A DNA stretch of 64,000 nucleotides, taken from the NCBI RefSeq assembly GCF_002159735.1, contig NZ_NFJF01000002.1, positions 124,001 to 188,000 on the forward strand. Reading direction: 5' to 3'. The stretch's first letter is position 1, and every line of letters begins with the position of its first letter. Source of the stretch: Olsenella sp. An270. Lineage in GTDB: Bacteria; Actinomycetota; Coriobacteriia; Coriobacteriales; Atopobiaceae. Positions 28,421 through 38,237 of the stretch are shown piece by piece. The translations under genes were made by a program, and so were the position numbers. Below the pieces are notes generated by a model. The model was not told the DNA's origin. It worked only from the letters and a program-made list of their open reading frames with translations, and did no database searches.

Positions 28421-29275
28421 ATGAAGAGCATGACCAGAAGGAACTTTCTGACCGTCGCGGGTGCGCTCGCGGGCACCGCCACGCTTGCCGGCTGCGGCGG
28501 GCAGACCGCCGAGCAGACCGACCAGGCTGCCGACGACGCCACCGACGACACCGCCGCGGACGACTCCGCCGACGGCGACCTCGGCCTCGTGACCGAGGGT
28601 TCCCTCACCTTTGCCGTCTCGCCCGACTACCCGCCCTTCGAGAACCTCGTGGACGGCGAGTACGTGGGCCTGGACATGGACCTCGGCCGTGCCGTGGCCG
28701 AGCAGCTCGGCCTCGAGTGCGTCTACACCAACATCGACTTCGACGGCATCGTCCCGGCCATCGTCGCCGGCGGCCAGGCCGACGCGGGCCTCTCGGGCAT
28801 CTCCATCACCCCCGACCGCGAGGACGAGGTCAACTTCACCACGCCCTACTACATCGACAACCAGGCCGTGGCCGTCCTCTCCTCCAACACCGACGTCACC
28901 GAGGAGAACGCCGCCGAGGTCCTCAACACCGCCGAGATGACCATCGCCGTCCAGAGCGGCTCGACGGGCGCCGACTTTGCCGCCGAGAACTTCCCCAACG
29001 CCGAGCAGCTCGCGTTCCCGCAGTTCACCGACGCCTTCGCCGCCGTCTCCGCCGGCCAGGCCAACGCCGTCTGCGGCAACCTCGCCGTCGTTGAGCAGAT
29101 GCTCGCCGGCGCCTACACCGACCAGCACGTCGTGCTCACCTCCGCCACCGGCGAGGAGTACGCCATCTGCGTCAACAAGGACAACCAGGCCCTGCTCGAC
29201 GCCATCAACGACGCCCTCGCCACGCTCCAGGAGGACGGCACGATCGACGAGCTCATCGCCGCCAACATGGGCTAA
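28421..29275 (+). CDS. Amino acid ABC transporter substrate-binding lipoprotein
   Basis: A 284-residue solute-binding protein. A twin-arginine-like lipoprotein signal (MTRRNFLTVAGALAGTATLAGC) is followed by an Ala/Asp/Thr-rich linker of about 35 residues and a PBP2 domain (GSLTFAVSPDYPPFENLVDGEYVGLDMDLGRAVAEQLG, FDGIVPAIVAGGQADAGLSG). It captures a polar amino acid outside the membrane for the permease and ATPase encoded just downstream. ATG 28421 follows GGGGGAAGG. Confidence 0.92.
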   Translation: MKSMTRRNFLTVAGALAGTATLAGCGGQTAEQTDQAADDATDDTAADDSADGDLGLVTEGSLTFAVSPDYPPFENLVDGEYVGLDMDLGRAVAEQLGLECVYTNIDFDGIVPAIVAGGQADAGLSGISITPDREDEVNFTTPYYIDNQAVAVLSSNTDVTEENAAEVLNTAEMTIAVQSGSTGADFAAENFPNAEQLAFPQFTDAFAAVSAGQANAVCGNLAVVEQMLAGAYTDQHVVLTSATGEEYAICVNKDNQALLDAINDALATLQEDGTIDELIAANMG

Positions 29276-29305
29276 GCCGCGCGCCTACGTCAACGACAAG
29301 CCGTC

Positions 29306-29339
29306 GCGGCCCCTTCTTGCACGCGCAGGGAGGGGCCGC
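29306..29339 (+). promoter_or_regulatory. Intercistronic hairpin between binding protein and permease
   Basis: GCGGCCCCT and AGGGGCCGC form a 9-bp stem without a T run. Such hairpins commonly keep the binding protein mRNA in excess over the permease mRNA (inference). Confidence 0.5.
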
Positions 29340-29365
29340 TGGCGCATGAGAAGCGAGGGAAACAC

Positions 29366-30692
29366 GTGAACACTCTTCCGCTGAGCGCGTCCGCACTCCG
29401 TCGCGGCCAGACGGTCCTTCTCGCCGTCCTGGCCCTCGCGGTCGCGCTCCTGGGCGCCCTGGCGCTGCCCGCCGAGCGCGCCGACGCCATGGAGGCCGTG
29501 AAGTGCACCGGCCGCCCCAACTCCGAGGACGACCCCACGGTCATCATGGGCGCCACCGAGTCGCGCATAACCTTTGAGGCCAGCGTCGCCGAGGGTGAGG
29601 GCGTCACGAGCCTCACGCTGTGCCTCCCCGAGGGAACCGGCTACAGCAACCAGGATCTCTCCGTGACGCTGCTCACCGGCGACGACCTCATGACCAGAAA
29701 CGAGCTCGACTACACCGAGACCATGGACGGTCAGGGTCTCACCCTCGACTTTGCCGAGCCCATAACCCAGGCGGGCCACCTCAACGTCATGATCTACGAC
29801 GTGTTCTTCCCCGCAGAGGGTGGCGAGATGCAACTCGAGGCCACCTACGAGCTGGCCGACGGCACCGAGAAGGACATCGAGGGCATTCCGTCCATTCCGG
29901 TCGAGGGGATCTCGACCACCGAGTCCCTCTCGCAGTGGCTCGAGGAGCAGCCCTGGGTCCAGGCGTGGAACTCCAATCGGTTCCTGCACCTCTTCTTTGA
30001 CCCGGCGCTTCTCGTCACGAGCTTCCCGGTGGTGCTCACCGGCTTCTTCATGTCCGTCTCTATTGTGGCGGTGGCCTTCCCGCTGGCCATTCCCATGGGC
30101 CTTCTGCTCGCGCTCATGCGCATCTCCAAGCCGCGCCTCCTGCGCGGCATAGCCACCACCTACGTCAACATCGTCCGCGGCACCCCGCTCTTCCTGCAGA
30201 TTTACGTGGCCTTCTTCGGCCTGCCGCTCGCCGGGATCCAGATTCCCAACTTCGTGCTGGGCGTCACGGTCATGTGCATGAACTCGGGCGCCTACATGTG
30301 CGAGATCTTCCGTGCCGGCATCCTCTCCATCAGCAAGGGTCAGACCGAGGCCGCGCGCTCGCTCGGCATGAACGGCGCGCAGACCATGTTCTACGTCATA
30401 CTGCCGCAGATGTTCCGGATCGTGATTCCCAACCTCACGAGCGAGTTCATAGTCCTCTACAAGGACACGTCGCTGCTCGCCGCCGTGGGCATAATGGAGC
30501 TCGTCATGTACGCGCGCACGATCGTGGCCTCCACCGGCTCGATCACGCCCTACATTGTGGCTGCCCTGTTCTACCTGGTGATCACGCTGCCGCTCTCCAA
30601 GGTCACGCGCCACCTGGAGGACCGCGTCCGCGGCCACCGCACCCGCAAGCACGCCGTCGAGCCTGAGGCGGCCTCCGAGGAGGGAGCCTCCC

Positions 30693-30700
<8 letters not shown>
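29366..30700 (+). CDS. Amino acid ABC permease with large N-terminal ectodomain
   Basis: A 444-residue permease of the His/Glu/Gln/Arg type. The C-terminal 230 residues carry the membrane domain and EAA loop ([22 protein letters not shown]). Unlike ordinary 220-residue permeases it has a signal-like first helix (about 12-38) and about 150 extra residues outside the membrane ([20 protein letters not shown]...) of no recognised family. The GTG start follows GCGAGGG. The last 8 bases overlap the ATPase gene. Confidence 0.88.
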
Positions 30701-31445
<745 letters not shown>

Positions 31446-31467
31446 CCAACCCGTTGGCTGCCCGGGC

Positions 31468-31509
31468 GTTCCTCCGAGAAGTGCGCTTCGCGGAACTTCT
31501 CTCCGGAAC
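31468..31509. repeat. Hairpin with the shared AGTGCGCTTCGCGGAACT tip
   Basis: GTTCC-TCCGAGAAGT pairs with ACTTCTC-CCGGAAC around GCGCTTCGCGGA. The 18-bp tip is identical to the tip (opposite strand) of the gpmA hairpin at 25421. No T run follows. Confidence 0.6.
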
Positions 31510-31595
31510 ATCGGACGACCTGCTCGTGTGTGGCGGCTGGGATCGATGTGGTAACATGCTCACATTCATGCTGATGCTTTGGGAGGGGCCTCAGG

Positions 31596-32270
31596 ATGCA
31601 CCATAAGAACATCCTGCTCATATCCGCCACCACGCGCCTGCACGACCGCATGCGCGAGCTCTCGCACGCGATCGACGTCTCCATCGCGCTCGCGAACGAG
31701 GAGACCTTCCCGCAGGCCGTGTCCTCGGGCCACGAGTTCGACCTGGTCATCCTCGACGGCGAGGGCATGAGCCAGGACCTTCTCAACGCCGTGGACTCGT
31801 TCGTGGCCGAGAACGGCTTCACGCCGCGCCTGCTCGTCCAGGACCCCGACAAGCTGGCAACGCTCCACATGCCCACACAGGGCACCAACGACTTCATCCT
31901 CTCCACGGCCGGCGCGGCCGAGTTCGAGCTGCGCTGCACGCTGCTTCTGTGGCCGGGGGAGGAGAGCGCGCCGGCGGACATCGTCACGATCGACAACATG
32001 ACGATCAACCTGGCAACCTACCAGGTCTACATCGACGAGCATCCCGTCGACCTCACGCTCATGGAGTACTCGCTGCTGTCGTTCCTCGCCACGCACCCCT
32101 CCCGCGCCTACTCGCGCGAGACGCTGCTGCACCGCGTCTGGGGCTTCGAGTACTGCGGCGGCACCCGTACCGTCGACGTTCACATCCGCCGCGTCCGTTC
32201 CAAGGTGGGCCCGCAGGTCGCGAGCCACATCGTCACCATCCGCGGCGTGGGCTACCTCTTCCGCATCTAG
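31596..32270 (+). CDS. Orphan OmpR-family response regulator, GlnR-like
   Basis: A 224-residue protein. The N-terminal receiver domain is degenerate: ILLISATTR replaces the usual acidic pair, although Asp54 in DLVILDGEG remains at the phosphorylation position. The C-terminal winged helix is normal (DLTLMEYSLLSFLATHPSRAYSRETLL, RTVDVHIRRVRSKVG, IRGVGYLF). No histidine kinase is adjacent. Atypical orphan regulators of this build, such as GlnR, control nitrogen genes in actinobacteria. The neighbouring amino acid importer and glutamine synthetase fit, but this role is inference. Confidence 0.75.
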   Translation: MHHKNILLISATTRLHDRMRELSHAIDVSIALANEETFPQAVSSGHEFDLVILDGEGMSQDLLNAVDSFVAENGFTPRLLVQDPDKLATLHMPTQGTNDFILSTAGAAEFELRCTLLLWPGEESAPADIVTIDNMTINLATYQVYIDEHPVDLTLMEYSLLSFLATHPSRAYSRETLLHRVWGFEYCGGTRTVDVHIRRVRSKVGPQVASHIVTIRGVGYLFRI

Positions 32271-32311
32271 CGCCGAGAAGAGCGTTCTTCTCGCCCGGCG
32301 CGCGTTGTTCT

Positions 32312-32470
32312 TGCACAGACGGGGCGACTTGGCAGCGATTTCCCTGCCAAGTCGCCTGTTTTTTGCATTGGGCGAGAAGAACGCCCAGTTGAGGTTCTTC
32401 TCGCCCTGCCAAGTCGGCATCTTTTTACGCCGGCGGCTCCGGTTTCCTGCCAAGTCGGTAACTTTGTGCG
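32312..32470. repeat. CTGCCAAGTCG repeat array with embedded inverted uptake-word pair
   Basis: Direct units CTGCCAAGTCG-N4-TTTTT-rich start at 32344, 32406 and 32447; one inverted unit is at 32312-32335. The first two direct units are 62 bp apart, twice the 31-bp period of the other arrays. Between them GGGCGAGAAGAAC (32370) and GTTCTTCTCGCCC (32394) make a perfect 13-bp hairpin. This fills most of the 383-bp space before the protease gene. Confidence 0.75.
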
Positions 32471-32653
32471 CGCCGGCCGGACAGCCGGGCCGCGCCGCGC
32501 GCTACGATGGTCCCGAGGCGTTTTCAGGAAGCGGAAAGCAACGTGTCCGACCGGTGGCAATGTTGGCGCCAGCGCAACCGGGGCAGGGCTTTGGGTACAT
32601 TTCTCGACGGTAGGAAACCCGCCGCCCGCGCGGCGCCAAGGAAAGAAGGAATC

Positions 32654-34003
32654 ATGAGCGACTATCCCTACGGTGCCCCTGCGTCGCAGGGACCGGACCA
32701 GAGCACGGAGCAGCGGCCGACGCCGCCCGCCCCGGGTCACATGGGCGGCGGCGCACCGCAGACCCCTCCCAACTTCTCTGCCGAGAAGCCCAAGAAGAAG
32801 CCGCACACCACCCTCAAGGCCCTGCTCGTGGGCCTGCTCGGCGGTCTGCTGGGCGCCGGTGCCCTCACGGGCGTCCTGTACCTCACGGGTGTGATCGGCC
32901 CCACGAGCACCCAGGTCGTGGGCGGCGACGCCACGCAGCAGATCACCATCGACCCGGCAGACGAGGACACCACCGTCGCCAACGCCGTGGCGGCCAAGGC
33001 GCTGCCGTCCGTCGCCACGATCTACTGCACCTTCCCCGAGGGCGAGGGCATGGGCTCGGGCGTCATCTACGACACCAACGGCAACATCATCACCAACAAC
33101 CACGTGATCGAGGATGCCGAGAGCATCTCCGTCTCCTACAACGGCAAGAGCTACGACGCCACGCTCGTGGGCACCGACCCGTCCAGCGACGTCGCGGTGG
33201 TCCACGTGGACTTTGGCGACGACGAGGTGACGCCGATGGAGCACGGCGACTCCGACGCGCTGCAGGTCGGCGACTGGGTCATGAGCGTGGGCAGCCCCTT
33301 CGGCCTGGAGAACTCCGTCTCGCAGGGCATCGTCTCGGCCCTCTCGCGCTCCACGCTGCTCGAGAACTCCTCCGGCAACACCCTCTACACCAACCTCATC
33401 CAGACCGACGCCACGATTAACCCCGGCAACTCCGGCGGCGCGCTCGTCGACTCCGGGGGCAAGCTCGTGGGCATCTGCACGCTCTTCTCGTCCGACACCG
33501 AGAGCTTCGCGGGCATCGGCTACGCCATCCCCGGCAACTATGCCATGGAGGTCGCCGACAAGATCATCGCCGGCGAGACGGTCACCCACGCCTACATCGG
33601 CCTCTCCATGCAGACCGTGACCCCCGCCAACGCGCTGCGCAACGGCCTGTCCGTCGACGAGGGCGCCTACGTCGTGGAGGTCACCGACGGCAGCCCGGCC
33701 GCCGAGGCGGGCATCGAGGTGGGCGACGTCATCACGAGCATCGGCGGCGAGGCCGTCACCTCGGCCGACAGCGCGATCCTCGCCGTGCGCTCCCACGACA
33801 TCGGCGACACCGTCGAGGTGGTCGTCATGCGCGGCGACCGCGAGATGAGCTTCGACGTGACCCTGGGCTCCGACGAGGCCCTCCAGGAGCAGCAGGAGCA
33901 GGAGCAGACCGTGAACGTCAACGGCCAGGAGATCAGCGTCGAGGACCTCATGCGCCTCTACGAGCAGTACCAGCAGGAGCAGAGCAACCCCTTCGGACGC
34001 TAG
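32654..34003 (+). CDS. HtrA/DegP-like membrane-anchored serine protease
   Basis: A 449-residue protein with a Pro-rich cytoplasmic N-terminus (about 1-55), one membrane helix (ALLVGLLGGLLGAGALTGVLYL), a trypsin-like domain and a C-terminal PDZ domain (about 330-420, VVEVTDGSPAAEAGIEVGDVITSIGG). The catalytic triad is visible: His in NNHVI (near 149), Asp in SSDVAVV (near 178), Ser in NPGNSGGAL (near 259). It should degrade or refold damaged exported proteins. Gln/Glu-rich tail (LQEQQEQEQ). ATG 32654 follows AAGAAGGA. Confidence 0.93.
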   Translation: MSDYPYGAPASQGPDQSTEQRPTPPAPGHMGGGAPQTPPNFSAEKPKKKPHTTLKALLVGLLGGLLGAGALTGVLYLTGVIGPTSTQVVGGDATQQITIDPADEDTTVANAVAAKALPSVATIYCTFPEGEGMGSGVIYDTNGNIITNNHVIEDAESISVSYNGKSYDATLVGTDPSSDVAVVHVDFGDDEVTPMEHGDSDALQVGDWVMSVGSPFGLENSVSQGIVSALSRSTLLENSSGNTLYTNLIQTDATINPGNSGGALVDSGGKLVGICTLFSSDTESFAGIGYAIPGNYAMEVADKIIAGETVTHAYIGLSMQTVTPANALRNGLSVDEGAYVVEVTDGSPAAEAGIEVGDVITSIGGEAVTSADSAILAVRSHDIGDTVEVVVMRGDREMSFDVTLGSDEALQEQQEQEQTVNVNGQEISVEDLMRLYEQYQQEQSNPFGR

Positions 34004-34026
34004 CCCCATAACCGATCGGCGACTCG

Positions 34027-34056
34027 GAGGCCCCGCGGCACACGTCGCGGGGCCTC
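34027..34056 (+). terminator. Terminator after the protease gene
   Basis: GAGGCCCCGCG and CGCGGGGCCTC form an 11-bp stem around GCACACGT. The tail TCATGTTG is only weakly T-rich. Confidence 0.65.
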
Positions 34057-34104
34057 TCATGTTGCGGGCTCAGCCCCGCGCGTCCTTCTCGCCCGCCGCC
34101 CGCG

Positions 34105-34213
34105 TGTCCTGAAAATCGAGGCTGCGGCATGAAAATCGCCGAGAAGTCCTGAAAATCGAAGCTGTGGCAGGGTTTTGGGGTTATCCGCTGCCGTAGGTTC
34201 GATTTTCAGGACA
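34105..34213. repeat. TGTCCTGAAAATCG repeat array
   Basis: Two direct 25-bp units (34105 and 34145, TCCTGAAAATCGA-GCT-GGCA) are 40 bp apart and face one inverted unit at 34189-34213. The core GAAAATCG also occurs midway, giving 34111, 34131 and 34151, a 20-bp period. It lies in the 305-bp space before the DUF2130 gene. Confidence 0.75.
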
Positions 34214-34308
34214 AACGGAAGGGGCGGGGCCAGACGGGGCGGGCTTCTCGTCGTTTGTGTCCGGCGGTACGGGTAAGCTGGTTCCAGGCGAGAAGGACGG
34301 AGGGTCCC

Positions 34309-35691
34309 ATGGCAGAGATCAGGTGCCCGCACTGCGGCGAGGTGTTCCAGGTAGACGAGACGGAGTACGCGCAGATCGCGCGCCAGGTGCGCGACGCCGA
34401 GTTCCAGCGCGAGCTGGCGGCACGCGAGCGGAGCGCCGAGCGCGAGCGCGAGAGCGCCGTCGAGGCGGCCGTGGCGCGCGCACGCCAGGAGTCGCTGACG
34501 GAGTCCGCGCAGAAGGATGCAGAGATCGCGCAGCTCAAGGCCCGCGTCAAGGAGAGCATGGACGCGCTGGCCCTGGAGCGTGCGCAGGCCGAGAAGAGCC
34601 TCGCCGAGCAGCTCTCCGAGCGCGAGCGCCAGATCGCGGAGCTCCGGGCCCGCCTCGAGGCGCGCGAGTCCGCCTTCGACACCGAGAAGAGCCTCGCCGT
34701 CGCGCAGGCCACCGGCGAGCAGGACCGTCGCATCGTGGAGCTGGAGGGGAGCCTGCGCGCCGCCCAGCTCGAGCGCGAGCAGACGGAGGCGACGCTCAAG
34801 CAGCAGATGGCCGAGCAGGCCCAATTCAAGGACCAGACCATCCGCGACCGCGAGGATGAGATCGAGCGCCTGCGCAGCCAGCGCTCGCGCCTCTCGACCA
34901 AGCTCATCGGCGAGACGCTCGAGCAGCACTGCGAGATGGAGTTCAACCGCTGGCGCGCCACGGCGTTCAGAAACGCCGAGTTCCACAAGGACAACGACGT
35001 CGTGGACCACTCCAAGGGCGACTACGTCTTCCGCGAGGTCGACGAGGACGGCGTCGAGGTCGTCTCCATCATGTTCGAGATGAAGAACGAGGACGAGGCC
35101 TCCGCCGCGTCCAGCCGCCACAAGAACGCCGACTTCTTCAAAAAGCTCGACCAGGACCGTCGCAACAAGGGCTGCGAGTACGCGGTGCTCGTCTCGCTGC
35201 TCGAGCCCGAGAGCGAGCTCTACAACACCGGCATCGTGGACGTGTCCTACGAGTACGAGAAGATGTACGTCATCCGCCCGCAGTTCTTCATCCCCATGAT
35301 CACCCTGCTGAGAAACGCCGCCGAGAACGCCCACTCCTACCGCCGCGAGCTCGCCGAGGTGCGCCAGCAGAACCTCGACATCACGCACTTCGAGGACGCG
35401 CTCGAGGACTTCAAGGAGCGCTTCGGCAAGAACTACGAGACGGCGTCCCGCAAGTTCCAGGCCGCGATCGATGAGATCGACAAGACCATCTCCCACCTCC
35501 AGAAGGTCAAGGAGAACCTCACCTCGTCCGAGAACCAGCTGCGCCTGGCCAACAAGAAGGCAGACGAGCTCACCATCCGCAAGCTCACCTGGAAGAACCC
35601 CACGATGCGCGAGAAGTTCGAGGAGGCTCGCGCCGCCCGCGGGCAGGAGGGCGACGAGCGCGAGGCCGTGGAGCCCGACGCCGTGGAGTAG
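34309..35691 (+). CDS. DUF2130 domain coiled-coil protein
   Basis: A 460-residue protein. The N-terminus has a zinc-ribbon-like CPHCGE, followed by about 170 residues of Glu/Ala/Arg-rich coiled coil. The DUF2130 domain follows (CEMEFNRWRATAF, DNDVVDHSKGDYVFRE, FEMKNEDEAS, HKNADFFKKLDQDRRNKGCEYAVLVS), and a second helical segment ends the protein. DUF2130 resembles restriction-endonuclease-like folds, but its function is not established. ATG 34309 follows GGAGGG, in a leader that starts with GGCGAGAAGGAC. Single-gene unit. Confidence 0.85.
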   Translation: MAEIRCPHCGEVFQVDETEYAQIARQVRDAEFQRELAARERSAERERESAVEAAVARARQESLTESAQKDAEIAQLKARVKESMDALALERAQAEKSLAEQLSERERQIAELRARLEARESAFDTEKSLAVAQATGEQDRRIVELEGSLRAAQLEREQTEATLKQQMAEQAQFKDQTIRDREDEIERLRSQRSRLSTKLIGETLEQHCEMEFNRWRATAFRNAEFHKDNDVVDHSKGDYVFREVDEDGVEVVSIMFEMKNEDEASAASSRHKNADFFKKLDQDRRNKGCEYAVLVSLLEPESELYNTGIVDVSYEYEKMYVIRPQFFIPMITLLRNAAENAHSYRRELAEVRQQNLDITHFEDALEDFKERFGKNYETASRKFQAAIDEIDKTISHLQKVKENLTSSENQLRLANKKADELTIRKLTWKNPTMREKFEEARAARGQEGDEREAVEPDAVE

Positions 35692-35766
35692 GGCCCGCGT
35701 CCCGGAGGTCGCCAAGTTGCCCGAACGCTACAATTGCGTGCGGACACGCAACGAGAGAGGGCACGG

Positions 35767-38121
35767 ATGAACCTGGACGAGCTGGGGATCGGCAAGGACG
35801 CGATCGTGGCGTCGGTTGACTGCGACGAGCCGTCGCTGCGCCAGCACATCCTCGACATGGGCCTCACGCCGGGCGTGGAGGTCACGCTCATGAAGCGCGC
35901 CCCTATGGGCGACCCGCTGGAGATTCGCCTGCGCGGCTACGAGCTCACGCTGCGCCGCGACGACGCCGCGCACATCGCGCTCACGCAGGTGCACGACATG
36001 CACGACCTCCCGCAGGGCCGTGAGCGCCTGGAGGCCTCGGAGCACCCGGCCATCGGCGAGAAGTACGCGCCGCGCGCGGCCGGCACGGCCATTCCGGAGG
36101 GCCGCCCGCTCAAGCTGGCGCTCGCCGGCAACCAGAACTGCGGCAAGACCACGCTCTTCAATGCGCTCACGGGTTCCAACCAGCACGTGGGCAACTTCCC
36201 GGGCGTCACCGTGGACCGCAAGGACGGCCAGATCAAGGGCCATCCCGAGGTCACGGTCACCGACCTCCCGGGCATCTACTCGCTCTCCCCGTACACGAGC
36301 GAGGAGGTGGTCTCCCGCCGCTTCATCCTCGAGGACGACCCCGACGCGATCATCGACATCGTGGACGCCACCAACATCGAGCGCAACCTCTACCTGACGC
36401 TCCAGCTCATGGAGCTCGACCGACCGATGGTGCTCGCGCTCAACATGATGGACGAGCTCACGGCCAATGGCGGCACCGTGAGCGTGAACCGCCTGGAGGC
36501 CGCGCTCGGCATCCCGGTGGTGCCCATCTCCGCCGCGCGCGAGGAGGGCATCTCGGAGCTCGTGGAGCACGTGCTGCACGTGGCGCGCTTCCGTGAGCAC
36601 CCGGGTCGCGTGGACTTCTGCGCGCCGGACGGCCCCGACCACGGTGCCCTGCACCGCTGCATCCACGGCATCTGCCACATCATCGAGGACCACGCCGCCG
36701 CGGCCAACCTTCCGGTGCGCTTTGCGGCCACCAAGCTCATCGAGGGCGACTCCCTGGTGATGGGCGCCCTCGGCCTCGACCAGAACGAGCTCGACGCCGT
36801 GGAGCACATCATCTGCCAGATGGAGGGGGAGAGCGGGCGCGACCGCATGGCGGCGCTGGCGGACATGCGCTTCTCGTTCATCGAGGGCGTCTGTGCCGAG
36901 TGCGTGGTCAAGCCGCGCGAGAGCCGCGAGCACGCGCGCTCGGTCGCTGCCGACCGCATCCTCACGGGCAAGTACACCGCCATCCCGGTCTTCGTCGCCA
37001 TCATGGCGCTCGTCTTCTGGCTCACGTTCGACGTCATCGGCCAGCGGCTCTCCGACCTTCTCGCCCTGGGCATTGACTGGGTGACGGCGCAGGTCGACGC
37101 CGCGCTCACGGCCTTTGGGCTCAACCCCGTGGTGCACAGCCTCGTGATCGACGGCGTCTTTGCCGGCGTGGGCAGCGTGCTCTCCTTCCTGCCGATCATC
37201 GTGGTCCTCTTCATCCTGCTCTCGATCCTCGAGGACTCCGGCTACATGGCGCGCGTGGCCTTCGTGATGGACAAGCTGCTGCGACGCCTGGGCCTCTCCG
37301 GCCGCAGCTTCGTGCCCATGCTCATCGGCTTCGGCTGCAGCGTGCCCGCCATCATGGCCACGCGCACCCTGCCCTCCGAGCACGACCGCAAGATGACGGT
37401 CATGCTCACGCCGTTCATGAGCTGCTCGGCCAAGGTGCCGGTCTACGCGCTCTTCTCGGCCGCGTTCTTCCCGGAGTGCGCGCCGCTCGTCATGATCGCC
37501 CTCTACCTCATGGGCATCGTGGTGGGCATCCTCGTGGCGCTCGTGCTCAAGGGGACGGCCTTCCGCGGCGACCCGGTGCCCTTCGTGATGGAGCTGCCCA
37601 ACTACCGCATGCCCGCGCCGCGCACCGTGGCGCGCCTGGCCTGGGACAAGGCCAAGGGCTTTGCCACCAAGGCGTTCACGATCATCTTCGTGGCGAGCGT
37701 GGTGATCTGGTTCCTGCAGACCTTCGACGTGCGGCTCGACGTGGTCTCCGACCAGTCCCAGAGCATGCTCGCTGCGCTGGGCGCCCTGCTGACGCCGCTC
37801 TTCGTGCCGCTCGGCTTTGGCAACTGGCGCGCGGCGGCGGCCCTGGCGGCCGGTTTTGGCGCCAAGGAGAACGTCGTGGCCACGCTCACGGTGCTCATGG
37901 GCGGTTCCACCGCTGGCCTGCCCGAGCTCTTCTCGCCGCTCACGGCCTTCTCGTTCCTCACGTTCACGCTGCTCTACACGCCGTGCGTGGCCGCGGTGTC
38001 CGCGGTGAAGGCCGAGCTGGGGACGCGCATGATGTGGGCCGTGGTCGCCATGCAGTGCGGCGTGGCCTGGGTCGTCGCGCTGGTGGTGCGCCTCGTGGGG
38101 ATGGCCCTCGGCCTGGCCTAG
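35767..38121 (+). CDS. feoB: FeoA-FeoB fusion ferrous iron transporter
   Basis: A 784-residue protein. The first 75 residues are a FeoA domain (LRQHILDMGLTPGVEVTLMKRAPMGDPLEIRLRGYELTLRRDDA). The FeoB G domain follows (GNQNCGKTT, DLPG, NMMD), then the transport domain with Gate motifs (GVGSVLSFLPIIVVLFILLSILEDSGYM). It duplicates the function of feoB at 21843 but differs in architecture, and no GTTA-N8-TAAC box is seen upstream. It may serve another ion such as manganese or work under other conditions (inference). Confidence 0.94.
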   Translation: MNLDELGIGKDAIVASVDCDEPSLRQHILDMGLTPGVEVTLMKRAPMGDPLEIRLRGYELTLRRDDAAHIALTQVHDMHDLPQGRERLEASEHPAIGEKYAPRAAGTAIPEGRPLKLALAGNQNCGKTTLFNALTGSNQHVGNFPGVTVDRKDGQIKGHPEVTVTDLPGIYSLSPYTSEEVVSRRFILEDDPDAIIDIVDATNIERNLYLTLQLMELDRPMVLALNMMDELTANGGTVSVNRLEAALGIPVVPISAAREEGISELVEHVLHVARFREHPGRVDFCAPDGPDHGALHRCIHGICHIIEDHAAAANLPVRFAATKLIEGDSLVMGALGLDQNELDAVEHIICQMEGESGRDRMAALADMRFSFIEGVCAECVVKPRESREHARSVAADRILTGKYTAIPVFVAIMALVFWLTFDVIGQRLSDLLALGIDWVTAQVDAALTAFGLNPVVHSLVIDGVFAGVGSVLSFLPIIVVLFILLSILEDSGYMARVAFVMDKLLRRLGLSGRSFVPMLIGFGCSVPAIMATRTLPSEHDRKMTVMLTPFMSCSAKVPVYALFSAAFFPECAPLVMIALYLMGIVVGILVALVLKGTAFRGDPVPFVMELPNYRMPAPRTVARLAWDKAKGFATKAFTIIFVASVVIWFLQTFDVRLDVVSDQSQSMLAALGALLTPLFVPLGFGNWRAAAALAAGFGAKENVVATLTVLMGGSTAGLPELFSPLTAFSFLTFTLLYTPCVAAVSAVKAELGTRMMWAVVAMQCGVAWVVALVVRLVGMALGLA

Positions 38122-38237
38122 GGTCGTGCGCTCGCGGTCGCCCGGCGCGCCAAAACGGGTACACAAACGCTATGGCGCAGCTTACCCGCAGCTGACGCCG
38201 GGCGCGTAACGTAGTGCGCCGACCAGAAGGAGAGACC

